64,000 bases of DNA. Source: Hydrogenedens sp964549105 (GTDB lineage Bacteria > Hydrogenedentota > Hydrogenedentia > Hydrogenedentales > Hydrogenedentaceae). Both the position numbers and the translations under genes were made by a program. Below, piece by piece: positions 8,180 through 17,296 of the stretch. The number at the start of each line of letters is the position of its first letter. Within the stretch, counting starts at the first letter, position 1. The DNA lies in assembly GCA_964549105.1 (NCBI GenBank), contig CAZJTZ010000011.1:40377-104376 (forward strand), given 5' to 3'. The notes beneath the pieces are model-generated. The model searched no databases and had not been told where the DNA came from. It worked only from the letters and a program-made list of their open reading frames with translations.

Positions 8180-10650
8180 CTCAATTTTTCCTCCAAAAGA
8201 TTGGTCTCTGTTATTTCTCTTTTCTTTAAATCTATTCGAACTGTTTTGATTTCGAAAGGTTTGAACTTCAAAGGAAAGAATAATTGTGCAAATGGCAAAT
8301 GCAGATTTGTCAAGGTTTCAATTCCATGAGTCTCGTAGGCTCTTATGATTAAATCCTTGTTTCCTTCGCTTTTTTTGACAACAGAAATTAAGATGTTTTC
8401 TGCTTCAGTACCTAAGAGTGTGGCTGTAAGTCCTCGTTTTCCTGCGTGAGGATGTTCATAATGAACAATAGAAGGGACATTGAACTCCCATGCAGATTTT
8501 ATAACTCTTGAATTTTGCCAACTTCCCAAATGAGGGACAAGTCTTAACCCTACCTCATGCCATCCCTGGTCTATTATCGGGTAATTAGAAGAAACAGAAA
8601 ATCTTTCAGGTTCGTGATGTGCATACGCAGGACTACGAAGAAGGGTTACTCTCATAATATTATCTTTTATATCATAAGCATAGTTGCTATCCGTGATAAT
8701 AGAAAAGCCATAAGCCTTATCATCAATATTTCCAGATAAATCTACCCACTGTTGTCCCACTTCTTCTTCCCCATTGCAGGGTCGGCTTTGCGTGCCATAA
8801 GGGACTTCATAAGTGGCGATACCTCTATCTATTTTTGTATCTACTACCCATTTCAATACCGTATGTTTTTCCAACCACAAAATTTTTAGGAAAACATCAA
8901 TATCCTCTATATCTTTATACAAAACTGTTTCTTGTATTAATTTTGACTGGTTATATTGAAATTCTTGAACAATACTTGCAAGAACTTCTCCCTTTTCTTT
9001 AATAAACATATTTGTCAGGATAAATTTTCCAGCCTCAATATTATATCTTTCAGTATTGTGGCTCCATGTGTCAGACGAATCAACCAGAGGTACAGGTATC
9101 CCTACATTATTTACAACTTCAATCTTATGTCGTTTGTCATATAGACGAGCAATTCCTCCCCGAATATAGTCAAATTCAATAAACCAGAAATCATTCTCTA
9201 ATTGATTCTTTTCTGCTATAGGAGGATATGGTGCTGTACGAGATTTTAATTTTAATCTATGAATTTCTTTGTGCTTTTCACATTCTGCAGTCGCAAAATA
9301 TACTTTATACCCCATTGATGGCACTTCTGCTATGAATACATACTTCTTAGAACATGGGGAATTAGACTGTATAGGTTGAATGGGACAGCATATTTGTTCA
9401 TTATTCATTAGTTCAATTTCATCTTTTATACCTCTTGTGATTATTTCGGAAACCACCACCGGTTGTTTTATTGGCCAGGGAAGGGGATTGATTACAACCA
9501 CAGCATTTCCATTGCCTATTGTGTTTATACTATTGGCTATTTTTTGTGCTGTTCTATTTATGATTACATCAGCCCGATGCCTTGCTGCACCCAGTTGGTC
9601 CCGGACATTTTGATAGGCTTCAAATATACTTGTTCCTGCTAAAATATCATGGAATTGGTTAAATAACAAATCTTTCCAGATTGCTTCAAAAACTGTATCT
9701 GGATAGTCAACCTCTTTTAACAACCATCCAGCAGCGGCAAATCGTTCGGCGGTAAGTATTTTATGTTCTAATTGACGGTTCAGTTTTTTAATTTCAGATA
9801 AAACACTATAGCACCCTCGCGAATGGTGTTGTAATTCATCCTGAATATTAGGGAATTTGTGTAAATTTTTTGTCAGTTTTTTAAAGTATTCCTCGAGAGT
9901 AGAGAATTTAAATTCATAATTATTAAATTCTTTTTGTTTGTCTATAATGTTTTGTATGGTTTCACGCGTAGGTCCACCTCCATGATTGCCTACCCCGTAA
10001 AAACACATAAAATTTTGTTGTTCCTTGTTCCAGTAGGGGTATTTCTCTATATTTTTTACTTTATTTAGCACTTCATCTGTTTCACCTCCGTAACTTTCAG
10101 GTATTACAGAAGCAATAATAGATGAGCCATCAGGTGCAATCCAGTGGAAGGAAGTTCCTTCGGTATATTCCCTTTCTAATTTTGGTGAAGGTCGCATATA
10201 AACATAGTATTTAATCCCTAATTTTTTTAATATTTGTGGAAGTGTTCCTGCATGCCCGAAACTATCTGGGGCAAAGGCAACTGTTGCTTTTTTACCAAAT
10301 ATTTTTTGAAAATATTTTTGTGAATATAGACCATGTCGAACAAAAGATTCGCCGCAAGGAAGATTGCAATCAGGTTCTACATAGAACGCTCCTACAACCT
10401 CCCATCTTCCTTCATCTACCTTTTGTTTGATTTTTTTTATTAACTCAGGTTCTGTATTTTGTATCCATTCGTAAAAGCAGGAACTTCCTGCTGTAAACTT
10501 TAGATTAGAAAATTCTTCCATTAGATTAATCACACTTTGAAAAGTGCTTCTCACCTCTGTATACCCCTCTGTCCATTGCCAAAGCCACACAGGGTCAATA
10601 TGAGCATGTCCAATAAAATGGACTGTTTTCTTTTGCCTACTTTTTGTCAT
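8176..10650 (-). CDS. GH38 alpha-mannosidase
   Basis: 824 residues. The GH38 catalytic domain is intact: the zinc-binding HIDPVW motif (His17, Asp19) near the N-terminus and the nucleophile motif APDSFGH with Asp129. The middle of the protein holds FNQFHDILAG, which supplies the late zinc-ligand His, and the C-terminal half is the usual beta-sandwich region. No signal peptide, so probably cytoplasmic, trimming alpha-mannosides taken up from outside. A GCAGGAGGG ribosome site precedes the ATG. It is the first gene of the minus-strand run toward ligA. Exact linkage preference cannot be read from sequence. Confidence 0.93.
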   Translation of the reverse strand: MTKSRQKKTVHFIGHAHIDPVWLWQWTEGYTEVRSTFQSVINLMEEFSNLKFTAGSSCFYEWIQNTEPELIKKIKQKVDEGRWEVVGAFYVEPDCNLPCGESFVRHGLYSQKYFQKIFGKKATVAFAPDSFGHAGTLPQILKKLGIKYYVYMRPSPKLEREYTEGTSFHWIAPDGSSIIASVIPESYGGETDEVLNKVKNIEKYPYWNKEQQNFMCFYGVGNHGGGPTRETIQNIIDKQKEFNNYEFKFSTLEEYFKKLTKNLHKFPNIQDELQHHSRGCYSVLSEIKKLNRQLEHKILTAERFAAAGWLLKEVDYPDTVFEAIWKDLLFNQFHDILAGTSIFEAYQNVRDQLGAARHRADVIINRTAQKIANSINTIGNGNAVVVINPLPWPIKQPVVVSEIITRGIKDEIELMNNEQICCPIQPIQSNSPCSKKYVFIAEVPSMGYKVYFATAECEKHKEIHRLKLKSRTAPYPPIAEKNQLENDFWFIEFDYIRGGIARLYDKRHKIEVVNNVGIPVPLVDSSDTWSHNTERYNIEAGKFILTNMFIKEKGEVLASIVQEFQYNQSKLIQETVLYKDIEDIDVFLKILWLEKHTVLKWVVDTKIDRGIATYEVPYGTQSRPCNGEEEVGQQWVDLSGNIDDKAYGFSIITDSNYAYDIKDNIMRVTLLRSPAYAHHEPERFSVSSNYPIIDQGWHEVGLRLVPHLGSWQNSRVIKSAWEFNVPSIVHYEHPHAGKRGLTATLLGTEAENILISVVKKSEGNKDLIIRAYETHGIETLTNLHLPFAQLFFPLKFKPFEIKTVRIDLKKREITETNLLEEKLS

Positions 10651-10688
10651 AATCTTCCCTCCTGCTTTTTATTTTTATTTTATCACTT

Positions 10689-10717
10689 ATATAAGAATTA
10701 ATGTTATTGACAGTCAA
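10689..10717 (-). promoter_or_regulatory. Predicted sigma70-type promoter of the GH38 gene
   Basis: On the minus strand, TTGACT (10717-10712) and TTATAT (10694-10689) are separated by 17 bp, about 40 bp before the alpha-mannosidase ATG. The -35 lies in a small palindrome, TTGAC-A-GTCAA (10707-10717), which could be an operator. Seen in sequence, function inferred. Confidence 0.5.
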
Positions 10718-10829
10718 ACAATAAAAGTCAATATTTAAATAAATATTATCTACAACAAGGAATAAAGACCTTTACCAAAACTTTTAGTGAACAGTAGTGG
10801 CAAATTAGGTAAGTGATAATTTTCTCTAA

Positions 10830-11996
10830 TTAATTTTTTGATGGAGAAAGAAAGATTTTTCTTTCAACTACTTTTTGTATGACTATGTTATTTTTAAATT
10901 GTGGATTATTTGAAATAGAGTCTACGATATAAACAATAGGTCCATCATATAAAAAACGAATTTTAACCCTATCTCTGGATTCGGTAACCAGTTCTGTTTT
11001 ACTTCCACTTGTAATTGCCTCTAAAAAATTAATTATATCCTGAACAAGTTTTTTATCACTAAAACCTTCAAAATACAGATAAATATCAGTCGGATTAATT
11101 TCGTTTTTTAAGGTTCCCAAAAATGAACATGTGATAAGTTTCTGGATAGATTTAAGGGCACAATCTTCGGAAGACTGCTTTTGTCCCTCTTTAAAGTCTT
11201 TACTTTGAACGGCTGCGGTTGTTGTGAAAGCATCCATTAATTTTCCATCTTCTACGCGGAAGATTTCTAATGTCAAGAGGCAACGAATTTTACCCATCTG
11301 GTTATCAGAAAAGTTTCCTATGGTTTCATACTGGTTTACACCTAAAATAAATATATCTGTATCTTGTTCCATTGCAAGTTTTTTCTTGCCTTCTAATCCT
11401 TGGACAATCAGGTTTAATATATCTTTACTATCTATTTTATTTTTTTTTAGTTTAATTTCCTGGACCGTGAATTTAAGATTATTTAATTTTTGTTTTATAA
11501 GTTCAAAAGAGTTAAGTGCTTCGAGTTCACTTTTTTCTCCTATTCCTTTATTATTTAAGTTTATTATGAACATAGAAATTGTGGGAAGTTCTGATATATA
11601 GGGAATTAATAGTGTAGTTACATCTCTATTAATAGATTCGTCATCAAGTTCGACATCCAACTCTATAAGTGATTTGTCATTAGAGGTGTTTTCATTCAGT
11701 ACCTTTGAGGATTTTACATACAGGCTTGATTTGTTGAGAAGGGGGTTTAAGTTTTTCAGATATTTTTCGGGCAAGATGGAGAGTAGATATTGCTCAACCG
11801 CATTTCGGTATGCCTCGCCTAAAGCCATCTCTCGAACAAGGTAAGAGGGTCCTTCTGCATAACCCTCTGAGCGGATACGAATTGCCTCTATACTTTCCTC
11901 TCCGAGGACAATAAATGAAAACAACAGGATTGTAAAAAAAAATGATAATTTAATAAGAGAAGAAAGGATATCACCGCTTTTGAACAGAAATATCAT
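10830..11996 (-). CDS. Secreted protein of unknown function
   Basis: 388 residues with a hydrophobic N-terminal segment (about 14-31) consistent with a signal peptide. Just after it comes a pattern of repeated small residues (SEGYAEGPSYLVREMALGEAYRNAVEQYL) resembling the N-terminal domain of FlgT/LPP20-like periplasmic proteins, where Ala-rich helices pack on a sheet. The rest is soluble alpha/beta with no motif I recognise. The ATG overlaps the stop of the YugP-like gene by 4 bp, so the two are probably cotranslated. Confidence 0.65.
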   Translation of the reverse strand: MIFLFKSGDILSSLIKLSFFFTILLFSFIVLGEESIEAIRIRSEGYAEGPSYLVREMALGEAYRNAVEQYLLSILPEKYLKNLNPLLNKSSLYVKSSKVLNENTSNDKSLIELDVELDDESINRDVTTLLIPYISELPTISMFIINLNNKGIGEKSELEALNSFELIKQKLNNLKFTVQEIKLKKNKIDSKDILNLIVQGLEGKKKLAMEQDTDIFILGVNQYETIGNFSDNQMGKIRCLLTLEIFRVEDGKLMDAFTTTAAVQSKDFKEGQKQSSEDCALKSIQKLITCSFLGTLKNEINPTDIYLYFEGFSDKKLVQDIINFLEAITSGSKTELVTESRDRVKIRFLYDGPIVYIVDSISNNPQFKNNIVIQKVVERKIFLSPSKN

Positions 11997-12694
11997 TCGC
12001 GGCCTCGAGTTAGTATAAGTAGTCGGATTAACTGTAATATAGCGGCTGCGGCAGACGCAACATAAGTTAAGGCGGCTGCACTTAATACAGCACGAACCCC
12101 TTCAAGTTCATCCTGATCAACTAAATTTCCATTAGAAAGTATCTTAACTGCTCTTCTACTTGCATTAAATTCTACTGGTAAAGTAATCACGGTAAACAGA
12201 ACAGCAAGGGAAAACATATAAATTCCTACATTGATAAGCCAGTGGGCATAAACCCCTGCTGAGGATAAAATGATACCGAGGATAATCAATGGAAAAGCAA
12301 GATTTGAACCCAGGGCACAGGCAGGATAAATAAAACTTCTAACCTGCATAGGTGCATAGCCGTGTGCATGCTGTATAACATGCCCCAATTCATGGGCGGC
12401 GATTCCAACGGAGGCTACACTGTGTCCGTAATATACGGGCTGTGATAATCGAACTTTTTTAGCCGTTGGGTCATAATGGTCCGTTAGTTCACCTTCTGTA
12501 ACCTCGACATCTACATCATTAATGTTTTCTTTTTCAAGAATCCATTGAGCAACCTGTGCACCTGTTATACCCTTTTTTGTGGGAACGGTTGCATATTTAT
12601 TATAAGCATGTTTGACTTTCATCTGTGCCCAGATAGCAAATATTGCTGCTGGGATAATTAATAAATCGGCAGGATGAAAGAAATAAATTGGCAT
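11993..12694 (-). CDS. YugP-like membrane zinc metallopeptidase
   Basis: 233 residues. N-terminal membrane helix, then a zinc-protease motif HELGH (His101-His105) in the context GIAAHELGHVIQHAHGYAP, followed by two or three hydrophobic segments and an Ala-rich C-terminal helix. Length and motif context match the YugP/PF04298 family of inner-membrane neutral zinc metallopeptidases, whose substrates are mostly unknown. It sits between the bactofilin gene (83 bp upstream) and a secreted protein gene it overlaps. Confidence 0.9.
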   Translation of the reverse strand: MPIYFFHPADLLIIPAAIFAIWAQMKVKHAYNKYATVPTKKGITGAQVAQWILEKENINDVDVEVTEGELTDHYDPTAKKVRLSQPVYYGHSVASVGIAAHELGHVIQHAHGYAPMQVRSFIYPACALGSNLAFPLIILGIILSSAGVYAHWLINVGIYMFSLAVLFTVITLPVEFNASRRAVKILSNGNLVDQDELEGVRAVLSAAALTYVASAAAAILQLIRLLILTRGRE

Positions 12695-12777
12695 AAGATT
12701 TCCTCCTTATTTGTCTTTCACTTATTATTATTTCTTATAAATACGATTAGAAAAAGTAAAAAGTTGATATTGTGGAT

Positions 12778-13503
12778 TTACTTTTTTATTTGTTGCTGAG
12801 TAAAATTATTTGGAGTTGTTGTTGGTTGTTGGGGAGTTGTTTGTTTTTCAATCTTTTGCATGGAGCACTTACCGTTAAAAATAGCCCCTTCCTGCACGCT
12901 AAACCATTTTACTGTTATTATGTCTCCATTTAGTTTTGCAGTCTGTTGAAGTTTAATCCCAACCTCAGCATAAATACTTCCATTGACCCGTCCTGATATT
13001 ATTATCCGTTGTCCGGAGATTAACTCGGCTTGCACTTTACTATTAGGTCCAAATTCTATATCGTTTGTAGATTCAATTTTGCCTTCCACGGTTCCATCAA
13101 TAGAGGTAGATAAGGCTTTTATGCTCCCTTTTACTTCTGCTGTTTTACCTAAAATTAAATTTCCTTTAATTTGAATATTTCCATTAATTTTTCCATAAAT
13201 CTCTGCATCGCATTCGCCTCTTACAGAACCTTCAATATAAACATTTTCAGGGATAATCATAACTTTTAGTCCTGTCTTTTGTGGTTTAGGTATATTTACA
13301 GATTCAATTTCTCTTTCTGGTTTGGTTTGTTTTATTGGTTCGGGAGTTATAACAGGTTTTGTCTCTTCTTTGCCTATACTCACAGTTGGTTTGGGGGTCT
13401 CATCTTGTGGAGCACGGTTTGTTTGTAACACTTCGTTCCACTGACGAAACCTTAACTTCCCGAATAAACCTTTTGATTCTTTTTTATCCTCGTCTTTACT
13501 CAT
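12778..13503 (-). CDS. Bactofilin (polymer-forming cytoskeletal protein)
   Basis: 241 residues. A charged, Pro-rich N-terminal tail (about 1-85) precedes a central bactofilin beta-helix (about 86-205), recognisable from short repeated strands with Gly turns (YIEGSVRGECDAEIYGKING, then repeated IxGxVxGxI elements). A Gln/Thr/Pro-rich C-terminal tail follows. Bactofilins polymerise without nucleotide and act in cell shape or envelope organisation, often near peptidoglycan or membrane proteases. The neighbouring membrane metallopeptidase fits such a role, but a partnership is inference. Confidence 0.9.
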   Translation of the reverse strand: MSKDEDKKESKGLFGKLRFRQWNEVLQTNRAPQDETPKPTVSIGKEETKPVITPEPIKQTKPEREIESVNIPKPQKTGLKVMIIPENVYIEGSVRGECDAEIYGKINGNIQIKGNLILGKTAEVKGSIKALSTSIDGTVEGKIESTNDIEFGPNSKVQAELISGQRIIISGRVNGSIYAEVGIKLQQTAKLNGDIITVKWFSVQEGAIFNGKCSMQKIEKQTTPQQPTTTPNNFTQQQIKK

Positions 13504-13590
13504 TAGAATAAACCCTTTTAGACGAGTCTCCTTTTTTATAGTTTAAATTTGAAAATTATTTATACTTAATTATAACAAATTAGAAACATT

Positions 13591-13619
13591 TTATCATCTT
13601 TTAGTATTCATGCTATAAT
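13591..13619 (+). promoter_or_regulatory. Predicted promoter of lipA
   Basis: TTATCA (13591-13596) and TATAAT (13614-13619) are 17 bp apart, and TG one base before the -10 makes an extended -10 (TGCTATAAT). It lies 33 bp before the lipA ATG in the 148-bp region divergent to the bactofilin gene. Confidence 0.6.
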
Positions 13620-13651
13620 TTCTACCTCAATTAACTTTTTAGGTCAGGTCT

Positions 13652-14533
13652 ATGAATTGTAAAACAAACAAAAAATCTTCTTTCCCGAGTTGGATACGAT
13701 TTAGAATCCCTGAATCAGGTGAACTATCAAAGGTCCATCTTTTTCTCAACGATATGGGGATATCTACTGTTTGTAAAAGTGCGTTATGCCCTAACCGTCT
13801 GGAATGTTGGTCACGAAAAACAGCCACCTTTTTATTGCTTGGAGAAGTATGTTCAAGAAAATGTTCTTTTTGTGCCATTAAAAAGGGTACTCCAACGATA
13901 ATTGATTTACAGGAAAAAGATAAGATAGTAAAAGCCGTAGAGGTGATGGACCTTCAATATATTGTTTTAACAATGGTTACAAGAGATGACCTATCTGATG
14001 GGGGTGCAGAACATATTGCTGAAATTGTTATGAAACTGAAAAATAAATTTTCAGAGAGGAAAGTTGAGGTGCTTGTATCTGACTTTCAAGGAAATATTTC
14101 ATCCATAAAAACTATTGTTGACTCTAAACCGGATGTCTTTTCTCATAATGTTGAAACTGTTGAACGGCTGTGTCCCCAAATAAGGGATTCTAAATGTTCA
14201 TACAACCTTTCTTTAGAAGTGTTGAGAAAGATAAGGGAGTTGTCTCCTGGAATAAAAACAAAATCTGGTTTTATGGTAGGTTTAGGGGAAACAAATGATG
14301 AGGTATTGCAGACATTAAAAGACCTCGATAATATTGGATGTTCTATTGTAACTATAGGACAATATTTACAACCTACAACGAAACAAGTTCCCGTTTTGAA
14401 ATTTGTAACTCCTGAGGAGTTTCGATTTTATGAAGACTGGGCAGAAAGAAATTTATCTATAAAAGTTATTGCTGGTCCAGAAGTAAGAAGTTCATATCAT
14501 GCCGATTTTTGGTGTAAGGAAAATGAGGTATAA
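13652..14533 (+). CDS. lipA: Lipoyl synthase LipA
   Basis: 293 residues, family length. Auxiliary-cluster cysteines are Cys41, Cys46 and Cys52 in CKSALCPNRLEC. The radical-SAM cluster is Cys67/71/74 in CSRKCSFC. The C-terminal RSSYHAD carries the Ser that ligates the auxiliary cluster. LipA inserts two sulfurs into octanoyl groups on lipoyl domains. It is followed 3 bp later by a free-standing lipoyl domain gene, a likely substrate. No octanoyltransferase is in the window. Confidence 0.97.
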   Translation: MNCKTNKKSSFPSWIRFRIPESGELSKVHLFLNDMGISTVCKSALCPNRLECWSRKTATFLLLGEVCSRKCSFCAIKKGTPTIIDLQEKDKIVKAVEVMDLQYIVLTMVTRDDLSDGGAEHIAEIVMKLKNKFSERKVEVLVSDFQGNISSIKTIVDSKPDVFSHNVETVERLCPQIRDSKCSYNLSLEVLRKIRELSPGIKTKSGFMVGLGETNDEVLQTLKDLDNIGCSIVTIGQYLQPTTKQVPVLKFVTPEEFRFYEDWAERNLSIKVIAGPEVRSSYHADFWCKENEV

Positions 14534-14536
14534 TCT

Positions 14537-14791
14537 ATGGAGTATTTTGTTCGTATTCCTGAAGAAGCAAAGCCAGATGAAGCAGATGTAAAGGTTCAGG
14601 TTTCTCAATGGTTGTATAAGTTAAATGATACGGTTCAAAAAGGGTCTGATTTGGTTGAGATATGCACAGACAAAGCAGCCTATGTTATTACAGTTCCTGT
14701 ATCAGGGGTATTGAGTAAGATTCTTATAGAAGAGGGACAATATTTTAGTCCTGATGATTCTATATGTATAATAGATACTGCAACAGAATGA
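14537..14791 (+). CDS. Free-standing lipoyl-domain protein
   Basis: 84 residues that form just one biotinyl/lipoyl fold. The modified residue should be Lys46 in EICTDKAAYV, matching the ETDKA hairpin of 2-oxoacid dehydrogenase E2 lipoyl domains. The second half has the pseudo-symmetric Gly turns (PVSGVLSKI, EEGQYF). No E2 peripheral-subunit-binding or catalytic domain follows; the gene ends at the fold boundary. It is not H-protein-like in length or in motif. It sits 3 bp after lipA with a GAGGT ribosome site, so it is likely cotranslated and lipoylated. Its enzyme partner is not in this window. Confidence 0.85.
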   Translation: MEYFVRIPEEAKPDEADVKVQVSQWLYKLNDTVQKGSDLVEICTDKAAYVITVPVSGVLSKILIEEGQYFSPDDSICIIDTATE

Positions 14792-14860
14792 CTGTCGGTC
14801 TTTGTTGCTAAATAATGTTACTGTAATTTCTTAATAAATAGTAAATAAGGGACTTATTGT

Positions 14861-16153
14861 ATGAAGTTAAAAGTAGGTGTTATTGGCGCTGGAACTGTCG
14901 GAGGTGGAGTTATCCATCTTTTGCTTAATCATGCTGAACATATAAAGAATCAGTCAGGTGTAGAGATTGAACTAAAACATATTGTTGAAATAAAACCTGA
15001 CTTACTGAAGCCTTTTGAATTAAATTTAACTAATGTAACTGTATCGCCTGATATTGAATCGTTGCTCAATAATCCTGAAATTGATGCTGTGTGTGAACTC
15101 ATAGGAGGAATAGAACCTGCGAAAACCTTCATTATTAAATCGTTAAAAGCGGGGAAACATGTTGTTACTGCAAATAAAATGTTACTTGCCAAACATGGTG
15201 AAGAATTATGTAAGGTAGCACAACAGGCAGGGAAAGAATTGAGATATGAGGCGTCAGTAGGCGGTGTAATTCCGATTATTAAAACATTAAAAGAAGTTTT
15301 ATCCACTACACATATTGAAGCCATTTATGGAATAGTTAATGGAACATGCAATTATATTTTAAGCCGTATGACTTATGAGGGACTTGATTTTGATACGGTA
15401 TTAAAAGAGGCACAGGCAAATGGCTATGCAGAAACGCCACCGGATTTAGACATAGAAGGTCTGGATACTGCTCATAAATGTCAAATTCTTACAAGTCTTT
15501 GTTTTGGCACTCCCGTTTCTCTTAATAATATTTATGTAGAAGGTATTACTAAAATTACACATTCTGATGTCGTTTATGCTAATGGAATGGGATATGTGAT
15601 TAAACTTCTTGCTATTGCCCGAAAAGTAAATGGTGAAATTGAGGCTCGCGTTCATCCGACCTTTGTGCCTCAAAACCATTTATTGGCTTCTGTTCGGAAT
15701 GAATACAACGCTATTTATGTAGATAGTGACATGGCCGGGCCTACTTTATATTATGGAAAAGGCGCAGGTAGATTTCCAACGGCAACGGCTGTGCTCAGTG
15801 ATTTATTAGACCTTGCAAAACGAAAGGAATCTACTGTTTTGCCTCCCTTTATCTACTATCACAAGTTAAATATCCGTGATATGGGTTTGCTTCATAGCCG
15901 ATATTATTTACGGTTTACAACGAAGGATTATCCAGGGGTATTAGGTCAAATTTGCACTGTTTTAGGAAAACATCAGGTTAGTATTTCTTCCTGTCATCAA
16001 AAGGAAACATTAGAATATCATGGTTCTTTTCCTGCTCATGTAATAATAATAACACATGAATCATTAGAGTCCAGTATCCAATCTGCTGTAGCAGAAATAA
16101 ACCGATTAGAATGTATTGTGGAACCTACACATATAATAAGAATGTTGTCATAA
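14861..16153 (+). CDS. hom: Homoserine dehydrogenase
   Basis: 430 residues. N-terminal Rossmann domain with GVIGAGTVGG, the catalytic region containing EASVGGVIPIIKTL and the NGTCNYIL signature, and a C-terminal ACT domain from about residue 350 (TTKDYPGVLGQI), which implies allosteric feedback by an amino acid, usually threonine. Converts aspartate semialdehyde to homoserine. thrC follows 18 bp later. The product also feeds metX/metY at 54-57 kb. Confidence 0.96.
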   Translation: MKLKVGVIGAGTVGGGVIHLLLNHAEHIKNQSGVEIELKHIVEIKPDLLKPFELNLTNVTVSPDIESLLNNPEIDAVCELIGGIEPAKTFIIKSLKAGKHVVTANKMLLAKHGEELCKVAQQAGKELRYEASVGGVIPIIKTLKEVLSTTHIEAIYGIVNGTCNYILSRMTYEGLDFDTVLKEAQANGYAETPPDLDIEGLDTAHKCQILTSLCFGTPVSLNNIYVEGITKITHSDVVYANGMGYVIKLLAIARKVNGEIEARVHPTFVPQNHLLASVRNEYNAIYVDSDMAGPTLYYGKGAGRFPTATAVLSDLLDLAKRKESTVLPPFIYYHKLNIRDMGLLHSRYYLRFTTKDYPGVLGQICTVLGKHQVSISSCHQKETLEYHGSFPAHVIIITHESLESSIQSAVAEINRLECIVEPTHIIRMLS

Positions 16154-16171
16154 TTTATATGGAGTATTTTT

Positions 16172-17296
16172 ATGCAAAACATAGGGATAATTGAGCGTTA
16201 TCGTGAATTTTTACCCATTGGATTTAATACCCCCATTGTAACTTTGAATGAGGGTGGAACACCATTGATACAAGCACCGGTATTAAGTTCGGCAATTCAT
16301 CCACAAATAAGTATCTGGCTCAAATATGAAGGATTAAACCCGACAGGTTCTTTTAAGGACCGTGGGATGACCGTAGCCGTTACGAAAGCAAAAGAAGAGG
16401 GGTATAAAGTGATTATGTGTGCATCCACGGGGAATACTTCTGCTTCTGCGGCAGCATACGCTGCACGGGCAGGTATCCAGTGTGTTGTATTAATTCCCGA
16501 AGGTAATATTGCTCTGGGTAAATTGTCCCAAGCCATGATACATGGTGCAAAGGTAATTCAGATTAAGGGGAATTTTGATGAGGCTCTACGGTTGGTTCGA
16601 AAAATTTGCAGTGAACATCCTATTGCTCTGGTAAATTCTGTAAACCCCTATCGGATAGAAGGACAAAAGACAGGTGCATTTGAAATTGTTGATTCGTTTA
16701 ATGGTGTTGCACCAGATTTCCAGGCCATGCCTGTGGGGAACGCCGGGAATATTACCGCTTATTGGAAAGGATATAAAGAATATCATCAGGCGGAACGGAC
16801 AAAGAACCTGCCAAGAATGTTAGGTTTTCAAGCAGCAGGTGCTGCACCTATCGTATTAGGTCATCCTGTGGAAAATCCGCAGACATTTGCCACTGCAATT
16901 CGTATTGGAAATCCTGCCAGTTGGAAAGGTGCTGAAAATGCGAGAGATGAATCCAGAGGGGTTATTGGTATGGTAACGGACCATGAAATCCGCGAAGCAT
17001 ACAAACTCCTTGCTCGCACTGAGGGTGTATTTGCAGAACCTGCAAGTGCCGCAAGTATTGCAGGGATAATCAAGTTATCTGAAAATGGTTACTTTGATGA
17101 CCAAATTCCTTTTGCCGGCGATAAGTTGCGAGTGGTCTGCATATTAACCGGGCATGGACTTAAAGACCCTGATAATGCAATTGCCGTAGCAGAAAAGCCT
17201 ATTACCGTAGAGGTACAAGAGGAAGAGATTCTAAATTGTTTAGACCTTTATGAAAAAACAATCCCTAATTTACATAAGGGAAATGGACTATCATAA
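16172..17296 (+). CDS. thrC: Threonine synthase
   Basis: 374 residues. Fold-type II PLP enzyme with the Schiff-base Lys62 in NPTGSFKDRGM and the phosphate-binding Gly-rich loop (PVGNAGNITAYWKGYK). It converts O-phosphohomoserine to threonine. A GGAG ribosome site precedes the ATG. The 3' end overlaps the oppositely oriented GH38 gene by 6 bp, so the two transcripts converge with no spacer or terminator hairpin. Homoserine kinase is not in the window. Confidence 0.95.
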   Translation: MQNIGIIERYREFLPIGFNTPIVTLNEGGTPLIQAPVLSSAIHPQISIWLKYEGLNPTGSFKDRGMTVAVTKAKEEGYKVIMCASTGNTSASAAAYAARAGIQCVVLIPEGNIALGKLSQAMIHGAKVIQIKGNFDEALRLVRKICSEHPIALVNSVNPYRIEGQKTGAFEIVDSFNGVAPDFQAMPVGNAGNITAYWKGYKEYHQAERTKNLPRMLGFQAAGAAPIVLGHPVENPQTFATAIRIGNPASWKGAENARDESRGVIGMVTDHEIREAYKLLARTEGVFAEPASAASIAGIIKLSENGYFDDQIPFAGDKLRVVCILTGHGLKDPDNAIAVAEKPITVEVQEEEILNCLDLYEKTIPNLHKGNGLS

